DNA of 64,000 nt from Bufo bufo (Eukaryota > Chordata > Amphibia > Anura > Bufonidae), in assembly GCF_905171765.1 (NCBI RefSeq), contig NC_053397.1:115089295-115153294 (forward strand), written 5' to 3'. Each line of letters begins with the position of its first letter. Position 1 is the stretch's first letter. The position numbers and the translations under genes were made by a program. Positions 56,087 through 64,000 of this stretch are shown here, one piece after another. The notes under the pieces were generated by a model, which saw only the letters and a list, made by a program, of their open reading frames with translations, searched no databases and was not told the origin of the DNA.

Positions 56087-57235
56087 TGATACAGAGAAAC
56101 AGTGAGGAATACAAATACAGTGAGGATCATCAATACAGGGACAACCATAGAATATCGAAACAATTTATCGAGAAGAACGACACAAAGCAAAAAAAATTAA
56201 ATCGCAGTGTGCCCCGAGAGGAAGCGAAAAGCGAAACGATCGTCGGGCGGCCGCTCCAGACTGGGTCAGTAATATGTGTTTATTAATGTGATTCTTTCTT
56301 ATAGCAGCTTCATATCTTAGGTGTGCATAGGAACATCACCGCCCTTCACGGTTTCAGTGTTGTGCGGTGGATTGTAATTGGATGCACGGTTGCTATATGA
56401 GCCCTACATTTTTGATGCTGCTATTTACTTATATACTAGTTCTTTGTGGTCTGGAGCCTACTCTTTTTAATTGTCTGATACACTTCAGTGCTCCCACAGT
56501 TGCTGCTTTATGTATTTTAAAGAATATAATGAATGTGGTGTATATGTATTTTCTAATAAAGTATTTAATGATAATATTCACTTGCATGGTAGCTTTTTTA
56601 GCGTTATAGGTGATGATCAAAATGACCATCCCAAGCTGATTCAAGAAAATGATGAGGATGATGATGATGATGATGATGATGATCTGCCCCCTGATGATAT
56701 GATCTGATCTGATATGATCATCCCTCTGTCAGCCCATACCATCTTTTTATCCTATCTAAAATGGGACTGGTTTAGTTTAATCAACAACTAGTGACATCAT
56801 TTTATAACTAATAGGACCTCCTCTAGGGTTTTTGCAATAAATTCCTTAATTCTATTCTACCACCAGATGGCACCAGAGGTCCATGTATACATTTTGGAAT
56901 TCATTTGGATTTTGCTTAGTAATGGATTTTAAAAACAGGATTTGAAATGTCTAACAGGGAAACAATAAACTGTTGACTGTCACCCAGCACTCATATATAC
57001 ACTTTGTTAACTTCCAGTCTAGTTACACAATCCAAAGTCCTACCCTCTTCATAGTTTATGCCTGTCTGTTTGGGAACCACCATAAGTGTTACTCGGCCAT
57101 TGTCTCTGTGTAAATCCATTGTTTGTTCTTGAACATTTGTGTCTACAAACCCAAAAACAGGTTTCCTAAGACTGAAGTAATTTGTTATCTTACACCTTGA
57201 AGCTATGGAAGAAATTCCGCTAATTCTTACATATA

Positions 57236-57236
57236 T

Positions 57237-57276
<40 letters not shown>
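57236..57276. repeat. (TA)n microsatellite hit by Tc1
   Basis: A TA repeat in the right-hand LTR. Related (TA)n tracts lie at about 44950-44982, 45727-45747 and 58216-58252. Tc1-like elements require TA targets, and two of the tracts hold different Tc1 insertions. Confidence 0.85.
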
Positions 57277-57279
<3 letters not shown>

Positions 57280-58212
57280 TACAGACCAAAAGTTTGGACA
57301 CACCTTCTCATTCAAAGAGTTTTCTTTATTTTCATGACTATGAAGGCATCAAAACTATGAATTAACACATGTGGAATTATATACATAACAAACAAGTGTG
57401 AAACAACTGAAAATATGTCATATTCTAGGTTCTTCAAAGTAGCCACCTTTTGCTTGGATTACTGCTTTGCACACTCTTGGCATTCTCTTGATGAGCTTCA
57501 AGAGGTAGTCCCCTGAAAAGGTTTTCCAACAGTCTTGAAGGAGTTCCCAGAGATGCTTAGCACTTGTTGGCCCTTTTGCCTTCACTCTGCGGTCCAGCTC
57601 ACCCCAAACCATCTCGATTGGGTTCAGGTCTGGTGACTGTGGAGGCCAGGTCATCTGGGGCAGCACCCCATCACTCTCCTTCATGGTCAAATAGCCCTTA
57701 CTTTCAAAGTTTTCCCAATTTTTCGGCTGACTGACTGACCTTCATTTCTTAAAGTAATGATGGCCACTAGTTTTTCTTTACTTAGCTGCTTTTTTCTTGC
57801 CATAATACAAATTCTAACAGTCTATTCAGTAGGACTATCAGCTGTGTATCCACCTGACTTCTCCTCAACGCAACTGATGGTCCCAACCCCATTTATAAGG
57901 CAAGAAATCCCACTTATTAAACCTGACAGGGCACACCTGTGAAGTGAAAACCATTTCAGGGGACTACCTCTTGAAGCTCATCAAGATAATGCCAAGAGTG
58001 TGCAAAGCAGTAATCAAAGCAAAAGGTGGCTACTTTGAAGAACCTAGAATATGACATATTTTCAGTTATTTCACACTTGTTTGTTATGTATATAATTCCA
58101 CATGTGTTAATTCATAGTTTTGATGCCTTCAGTGTGAATCTACAATTTTCATAGTCATGAAAATAAAGAAAACTCTTTGAATGAGAAGGTGTGACCAAAC
58201 TTTTGGTCTGTA

Positions 58213-58215
<3 letters not shown>
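57277..58215 (-). mobile_element. Tc1-like deletion derivative with fold-back ends
   Basis: TA-flanked inside (TA)n; ends CAGTACAGACCAAAAGTTTG and its inverse. The right 260 bp repeat the left end in inverted orientation, including the last 30 or so codons of the transposase. The element is 939 bp and cannot be autonomous. Confidence 0.9.
57418..57690 (-). pseudogene. Tc1 transposase C-terminal fragment
   Basis: Reads KESDGVLPQMTWPPQSPDLN then PIEMVW, ending KAVIQAKGGYFEEPRI at 57418. Only the last catalytic acidic region survives; the DNA-binding part and first two Asp residues are deleted. A second inverted copy of its end lies at about 57950-58050. Confidence 0.88.
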
Positions 58216-58258
<43 letters not shown>

Positions 58259-58375
58259 AAGAAAGACACCGCGGCACATCCGTTTAGTAAAAAAAAGTGG
58301 GACCCTTTATTCACCCATGCGACGTTTCGGTCCGCTTACTGGGACCATTTTCAAGCAATACAATAGTGTGAGAAT

Positions 58376-59256
58376 TCTGGGTATTTATGCAGTCATGATC
58401 AATTCACATCCATAAGTGACAATTAGCTAAGCTTTACAAAAAACAGAGTATCGATACATATCATAAAAATAAAAACGTGACCAACCCGGAAGGTAGCCAG
58501 ATTCAAAGCCGGGATCGGTATATGCAAAGCTTCCAGGTACGTATATTCATTAATATTACAGTGAAATACATAAGTGACAATCAATAGTGAATCAATATCA
58601 CCTGTACATGTGTGAGGATAACAGGACCGAGCATGGAATCAGGCGTGCTCAATGGTGGGAGGATACAATGTAGCGAGTTGCACCACATGGAAACGGCGTC
58701 CCGGAACTGCAACTGCGCATGTCCGTGACGTCACTGTAAATGTCTCACGTGACCTCTCAGTGAAACGTCACATGACAAGCAGCAGAACGTAACACTGTCA
58801 TAAAAAGAAGTATAGAAACAAGCGTCCTACCAGAAAATTCTAAAAGGTGATGCAGCGATACAAGGATGAAACACCTAGGGTACGGTGTCAGGTGACGTGC
58901 TATCCTGCGATGCACCGTCACCAGACATCTACAGGCAAAAAGGGGGAGGGGACAGCAGCAGCCATCACCCTCCCACTATGCTCGTCACATTTTAACCCCT
59001 TATCAGGTGAAAAAATCCTCCACAGTAGCAGATACGCTTGTAGCAGTAATAAATGTGTAGTTTAATACGCAGTAATCAGGGAATAAGCCGCACAGGTCCA
59101 GACAATGAGCATCTCGCCTCCCGTTGAGCTAAGCAAAAGGTCCTGCAAAAGGTCCTGCAAGTGAAACAGTAAAAGAATTATATTATCCAAATATATTCAT
59201 TAAAAACAGAACAATTTTTTCAACACTTACACCGACAGGAACAGAACCGAGGGAAA
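58376..59256 (-). other. 3' untranslated region of PLE 3
   Basis: No coding capacity is seen. In the minus-strand sense it runs from the nuclease stop to the shared 120-bp terminal segment. Near its end (about 58323-58350) is GGACCGAAACG, a weak form of the hammerhead-like box in the other PLE pieces. Confidence 0.6.
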
Positions 59257-61358
59257 TCATATGAAGAGCCATGGCCTATATTCTACATTCAAGCCCATCG
59301 GTCGAATGGTTTGTAGCTTAAAAATCCATTCAGACTCGCGTTTTTTGAGCATTTTGATGCGATCACCACTAGTCCGCGGTAACGGAACATGATCAAGGAT
59401 CATGAACTTGAGATCTCCCTCTACATGGTCCATGTCCGCGAAGTGGTGTGAAACAGGCAGGTCCTTACGCTTCTTACGTATGGAAAACCGGTGTTGGTTA
59501 AACCGAGACTTAAAGTCACAGGTGGTTTCACCGACGTATAAAAGTTTACAGGGGCACCATAAAACATAAATCACAAAACACGAGTCACAGGTCAAATAAA
59601 ATTTAAGGGGGTAAAAGATCCCAGTTTGTGGATGGATGAATTCACGTCCCTTCACCATGTATTTGCAGTTTACACAGTGAAGGCACGGGTAACTGCCACA
59701 ATTTTTCGGGGCCAAAAGTAATTGACGGGTGCTTTTTTGTGAGCCTATATCGTTTTTGACTAATTTGTCTTTTATATTACGGGCTCTCTTGTAAGAAATG
59801 AGCGGTCTACTGCAGTATTCAGAAATATTTTTGTGTTCAGTTTTGAGAATTGGCCAGTGTTTATTGAGAATTTTGCTGACATATGGACTCGCTTCACAAA
59901 AAGTAGAAACAAACGGTATTCTCTGGAATTGCTTCCGTTGAGTACCCTGAAATAATTTGCTTCTTTCTTTTTGTTTAATGCGTTTTAGTTGTTGCTGCAA
60001 TACAGCGGCTGGATACTGTCTTTGTCTAAAGCTTTGTGTCATAGTTTCCAATGTTGTATTAAGCAATGTAGTATCACTGACTATACGTTTAGCTCTGATG
60101 AACTGGCTATAAGGTAATGACCGCACCATCGTCCGGGGATGAGCACTGTCAAACCTCAGGATGGTGTTGCGGTCAGTAGGCTTAGTATAAACCTCAGTGC
60201 TGAGTGCACCACCAGTGCATCGTACACTAACATCTAGAAAGTGTAACGTGTTGGTGGAAAATTCCAAAGTAAATTGTATATCAGGAATCAGGCTATTTAA
60301 ATAATCGTGAAACAGGTGTAACTCTGAGGCAGTACCCGTCCAAATAACAAAAATATTGTCTATGTATCTCCACCACCTCAGCACATGGCTGAATTTGTGG
60401 GACACATAGACGTGCTGTTCCTCCAAATGGGAGACGACCATGTTGGCGTAAGTGGGGGCCACATTCGTCCCCATGGCCGTCCCTCTGATTTGCATATAAT
60501 AATCATCTCCGAAAAGGAAATAATTATTATATAAAATCATGCGTAATAAAGCCAAGAAAAAAGTTTGCGCCTCAATGGTGTAGTCAGAGTTAACTAGAGC
60601 GGATTCCACAACTGCCATCCCTATATTGTGTTGTATAGAAGTATACAGACTGACGATGTCGAAGGAGGCCAAGATGGCGTCCTCCGGCATCGTCACGTCT
60701 GCTAACCTAGACAAAAAATCGGTGGTATCACTCAAATATGATCTCGAGTTAACCACATATGTCTGCAAAATTGTAGGTTTTTATGGATTTTAGGCAATAA
60801 ATAAAATAAAGGGGTGACTGGATGTTCTATCTGAAGGAACTCGCTCAGTTGCTCATCAATGAGGCCGATTTGTGTATAGGTGTTAACCAATGACTTAAAT
60901 TCACGTTGTATATCAAATCTGGGATCCCTTTGGAGTTTAACATAAACCGCAGAATCAGATAACTGGCGGGCTGCCTCTGTCAAATACATAGCAGTGTCCA
61001 TGACCACTACCGCACCATCCTTGTCGGCAGACTTGATGGTGAGGGAGTGGTCATGGATTAACTGTTCAAGTGCCTGTAATTCCTGTTTGGAAATGTTAGG
61101 GTGCTGGATGTGATCCAAGAGCCCAGATTGTTTGAGCTCCTGTATATCATCCAGTACCGCATCTGAAAAAACATCAAAGGCCTTAGAAGATATTTGAGGG
61201 GAGAAATCCCTCTTGATCCTCAATCCCCAGTCAGATAAGCGCAATTCATGCATAGGCTGAGTAACAGAGCTGTGTACATTTTGAAAATGAATCTTGAGTT
61301 TAATTAATCTAAAAAAAATACAATAAATCAGCTTCCAACTCATACCAATTGGTGACAC
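59257..61358 (-). pseudogene. PLE 3 reverse transcriptase with GIY-YIG endonuclease
   Basis: The upstream frame (61358-60732) includes LRLSDWGLRIKRDFSP, IKSADKDGAVVVMDTAMYL and LFYLLPKIHKN. It then breaks: the segment that should hold the GRPIVSG motif is missing and the frame changes. From 60768 the frame is open for 503 codons: FDIVSLYTSIQHN, RGTAMGTNVAPTYANMVVSH, the catalytic WRYIDNIFVIW (DN in place of the usual DD), TLHFLDVSVRC and KPTDRNTILRFDSAHP. Next come CLHCVNCKYM and CDSCFVIYVLWCPCKLLYVG, a cysteine-rich lead into the GIY-YIG nuclease, then CDFKSRFNQHRFSIR. It ends at 59257. The internal RT deletion and the YIDN change make it inactive, but the nuclease is intact by eye. Confidence 0.9.
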
Positions 61359-61448
61359 TAGCTGGACAAAAACTTAGACCCTTTTCAAGTAACTGTATTT
61401 GTACCGGAGTCAATATATGAGATGATATATTTACCACCGTCCGTTCAG

Positions 61449-62192
61449 TCAGGCATTGGTCTTTCTCAAAATCTTTTGGCTTCTTGTTTTTACGGTATCG
61501 GTTTCTGTTTCGACCGCCCCTTCTTGTGGCTTTTTTCCGTGGACTGGTGGAGGCCCTAAAAAAATAGCTGGATTATTGGTGTTGGAATCATCCCGCTTTT
61601 TCGTTTTTCTCTGACTCAGATTTGGATTTGGTTGATTATTTTCATTCCAATTATAGACGTGACCCGTGGTGTAATCCATTGTGTCCCTTTGCCATTTTCC
61701 TCGCTTAGTCTCTTGAATTTCACTTTTAAGCTTATTGAGATGGGGTTGGAGCTTATTTTGGTAATCATCAAAGTCCTGTGGGGACAAAGTTGCCCTTAAT
61801 GAGGCCTCATCTGCGGTCTTGTTCGCTGCTGTGGAAAATAAATCTTTGCGCATAAACTCAATGTTTAAAAGCATCAAATCCAAAGAATATTTGTTGACAA
61901 TTTGTTCGTATTTCGACCGGAATTCTAGGTCATTGGAATACATGGAGGATCTTGGTTGCACACGCATCCCCCTAGGTATACGGTTGGTTTTAACGTATTC
62001 CACTAGAGTGGTGGAATGTAATTCCAAGGTGAGGCATTTTTTTGTATCACGTTCGTACCTTTTTTTGATGTCAAGCATCGAGGGAACCGAAAGAAAGTCC
62101 ACATTGCCTCCACATGCTCCCACGATTCTGTCCCTGTCGGCTTCGGTGTACGAAAAAGTGACCGGTGAAGGCTGATTTAACAGCGGATCCAT
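61449..62192 (-). CDS. PLE 3 N-terminal open frame
   Basis: A 247-codon open frame, MDPLLNQPSPVTFSYTEADR, with TLELHSTTLVEYVKTNRIPR (comparable to RSLQQYIEHGKIP in PLEs 1 and 2) and a Lys/Gln-rich C-terminus with SQRKTKKRDDSNTNN. It sits directly upstream of the RT frame. A frame change and the gap 61449-61358 separate them. It is probably the N-terminal part of the original single PLE protein, not a separate gene. Confidence 0.7.
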   Translation of the reverse strand: MDPLLNQPSPVTFSYTEADRDRIVGACGGNVDFLSVPSMLDIKKRYERDTKKCLTLELHSTTLVEYVKTNRIPRGMRVQPRSSMYSNDLEFRSKYEQIVNKYSLDLMLLNIEFMRKDLFSTAANKTADEASLRATLSPQDFDDYQNKLQPHLNKLKSEIQETKRGKWQRDTMDYTTGHVYNWNENNQPNPNLSQRKTKKRDDSNTNNPAIFLGPPPVHGKKPQEGAVETETDTVKTRSQKILRKTNA

Positions 62193-62348
62193 TGATGCGC
62201 ATAAAGTAAATGTTGCTTACTCTCAAGGTAAAAAATGGGTGACCGCTCCTGTGGTATTATACGGAAATGGAAGTTCAAGGCAGCACTCCTCAGTATTGGA
62301 TATCTGGGTGCCAGCAGTGGAAACACCTTACCAAGGTGTGCAAAGTAG

Positions 62349-62467
62349 AATGAAGAAAGACACCGCGGCACATCCGTTTAGTGAAAAAAGTGGGACCCTT
62401 TATTCACCCATACGACGTTTCAATCCGCTTACTGGGACCATTTTCAAGCAATACAATAGTGTGAGAA
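62349..62467 (-). repeat. pLTR-like copy of PLE 3 terminus
   Basis: Matches 58253-58375 with a few changes (for example CATACGACG against CATGCGACG), in the same orientation. It abuts, at about 62467, an inverted partial PLE copy. Confidence 0.85.
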
Positions 62468-64000
62468 TACCGATACCGTAAAAACAAGAAGCCAAAAGAT
62501 GTTGAGAAAGACCAATGCCTGACTGAACGGACGGTGGTAAATATATCATCTCATATATTGACTCCGGTACAAATACAGTTACTTGAAAAGGGTCTAAGTT
62601 TTTGTCCAGCTAGTGTCACCAATTGGTATGAGTTGGAAGCTGATTTATTGTATTTTTTTTAGATTAATTAAACTCAAGATTCATTTTCAAAATGTACACA
62701 GCTCTGTTACTCAGCCTATGCATGAATTGCGCTTATCTGACTGGGGATTGAGGATCAAGAGGGATTTCTCCCCTCAAATATCTTCTAAGGCCTTTGATGT
62801 TTTTTCAGATGCGGTACTGGGTGATATACAGGAGCTCAAACAATCTGGGCTCTTGGATCACATCCAGCACCCTAACATTTCCAAACAGGAATTACAGGCA
62901 CTTGAACAGTTAATCCATGACCACTCCCTCACCATCAAGTCTGCCGACAAGGGTGGTGCGGTAGTGGTCATGGACACTGCTATGTATTTGACAGAGGCAG
63001 CCCGCCAGTTATCTGATTCTGCGGTTTATGTTAAACTCCAAAGGGATCCCAGATTTGAGATCATATTTGAGTGATACCACCGATTTTTTGTCTAAGTTAG
63101 CAGACGTGACGATGCCGGAGGACGCCATCTTGGCCTCCTTCGACATCGTCAGTCTGTATACTTCTATACAACACAATATAGGGATGGCAGTTGTGGAATC
63201 CGCTCTAGTTAACTCTGACTACACCATTGAGGCGCAAACTTTTTTCTTGGCTTTATTACGCATGATTTTATATAATAATTATTTCCTTTTCGGAGATGAT
63301 TATTATATGCAAATCAGAGGGACGACCATGGGGACGAATGTGGCCCCCACTTACGCCAACATGGTCGTCTCCCATTTGGAGGAACAGCACGTCTATGTGT
63401 CCCACCACTTCAGCCATGTGCTGAGGTGGTGGAGATACATAGACGATATTTTTGTTATTTGGACGGGTACTGCCTCAGAGTTACACCTGTTTCACGATTA
63501 TTTAAATAGCCTGATTCCTGATATACAATTTACTTTGGAATTTTCCACCAACACGTTATACTTTCTAGATGTTAATGTACGATGCACTGGTGGTGCACTC
63601 AGCACTGAGGTTTATACTAAGCCTACTGACCGCAACACCGTCCTGAGGTTTGACAGTGCTCATCCCCGGACGATGGTGCGGTCATTACCTTATAGCCAGT
63701 TCATCAGAGCTAAACGTATAGTCAGTGATACTACATTGCTTAATACAACATTGGAAACTATGACACAAAGCTTTAGACAAAGACAGTATGCAGCCGCTGT
63801 ATTGCAGCAACAACTAAAACGCATTAAACAAAAAGAAAGAAGCAAATTATTTCAGGGTACTCAACGGAAGCAATTCCAGAGAATACCGTTTGTTTCTACT
63901 TTTTGTGAAGCAAGTCCATATGTCAACAAAATTCTCAATAAACACTGGTCAATTCTCAAAACTGAACACAAAAATATTTTGGAATTCTGCAGTAGACCGC
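62468..64000 (+). pseudogene. Inverted partial copy of PLE 3
   Basis: From 62468 the plus strand repeats the PLE 3 sequence that starts near 61500 on the minus strand. It has the same HELRLSDWGLRIKR and DKGGAVVVMD segments, then a deletion of about 190 bp joins DPRFE to the SDTTDFL region near 63060. RT motifs FDIVSLYTSIQHN, GTTMGTNVAPTYANM (Thr for Ala) and RYIDDIFVIW follow. This copy keeps the canonical YIDD that the minus copy has lost. It runs off the window end before the nuclease. Confidence 0.9.

Larger units (their letters stand above)
54495..56612 (+). mobile_element. PLE-like 3' region in the LTR
   Basis: No protein frame. The layout is a leader (54495-54880), tandem repeats (54880-55440), a hammerhead-like motif (56051-56086) and a 3' end containing TAATAAAGTATTTAATG (about 56555). 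It replaces about 110 bp of the LTR. Assignment to PLEs rests on the GAAACGCGT box shared with the other PLE palindromes. Confidence 0.5.
53522..57276 (-). repeat. 5' LTR of minus-strand retroviral element, multiply interrupted
   Basis: Plus-sense sequence starts TGTTGGAATATG next to the primer site. 54355-54494 and 56613-57276 match the left LTR at 44843-45747. Interruptions are a MITE (53941-54261), PLE-derived sequence (54495-56612, with about 110 bp of LTR lost) and a Tc1 derivative in the (TA)n tract (57277). The remainder of this LTR is not found before the window end. Confidence 0.6.
58253..62345 (-). mobile_element. Penelope-like element 3
   Basis: Minus-strand element with a 5' ORF region (62192-61449), RT (61358 to about 59900) and GIY-YIG nuclease (to 59257), then about 1 kb of 3' untranslated sequence to the (TA)n tract. 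The 3'-terminal 120 bp (58253-58375) reappear in the same orientation directly upstream of the 5' end (62349-62467), the pLTR arrangement typical of PLEs. Confidence 0.9.

Overview
The window is transposon-dense vertebrate DNA, most likely from a frog or toad. This is inferred from stacked TTAA-flanked palindromic MITEs, fold-back repeats with 'TTTCACACTTGC' ends, several Tc1-like families, sushi/Amn-like Ty3 chromoviruses and many Penelope-like elements (PLEs). I found no host gene, no tRNA or rRNA gene and no CRISPR array. Almost every base belongs to a mobile element or a tandem repeat, and the insertions are nested deeply enough to order in time.

Positions 1-15670 are one giant DNA transposon whose left tip lies outside the window. 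It has inverted arms of at least 3.26 kb (1-3263 and 12353-15670). Each arm holds a 60-bp hairpin minisatellite and about 1.5 kb of matching non-satellite sequence. Between the arms lie a decayed THAP-domain, Kolobok-like DDE transposase on the plus strand (4230-6681), a 305-bp tandem array, an inserted Tc1-like element (8404-9969), and on the minus strand a three-exon gene whose 199-aa product resembles the cytosolic C-terminal ('ballast') domain of the P2X7 receptor. The element ends at a TTAA (15671-15674) that sits inside a hAT transposase reading frame.

15675-27204 is that hAT element (minus strand, TTF-type finger plus DUF4371-like core). A young Ty3/gypsy chromovirus (16310-21855, TSD TTTTG) and two TTAA MITEs split it, and it also carries a 29-bp minisatellite. 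The hAT element itself appears to sit inside a PLE (27205-28700).

28866-33397 is a large palindrome of PLE 3'-end sequence split by a Tc1-like element (29020-31448) that itself contains a GA/CT-rich MITE. 33427-44474 is a second PLE broken by a second, dead gypsy element. The region 34780-38289 is repeated almost perfectly in tandem at 38290-41799.

44843 to about 57276 is a decayed minus-strand endogenous retroviral element with very long LTRs, a polypurine tract, a tRNA-Gln-type primer site, a gag remnant and a scrap of integrase. It has been hit by an intact Tc1-like element (45748-47376), a PLE palindrome (50667-52526) that contains a solo LTR, two MITEs, another PLE 3' end and a Tc1 deletion derivative. 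From 58253 to the end is a third PLE (reverse transcriptase plus GIY-YIG nuclease, minus strand) facing an inverted partial copy.

All positions come from reading the sequence by eye. Boundaries marked approximate may be off by a few to tens of bases.
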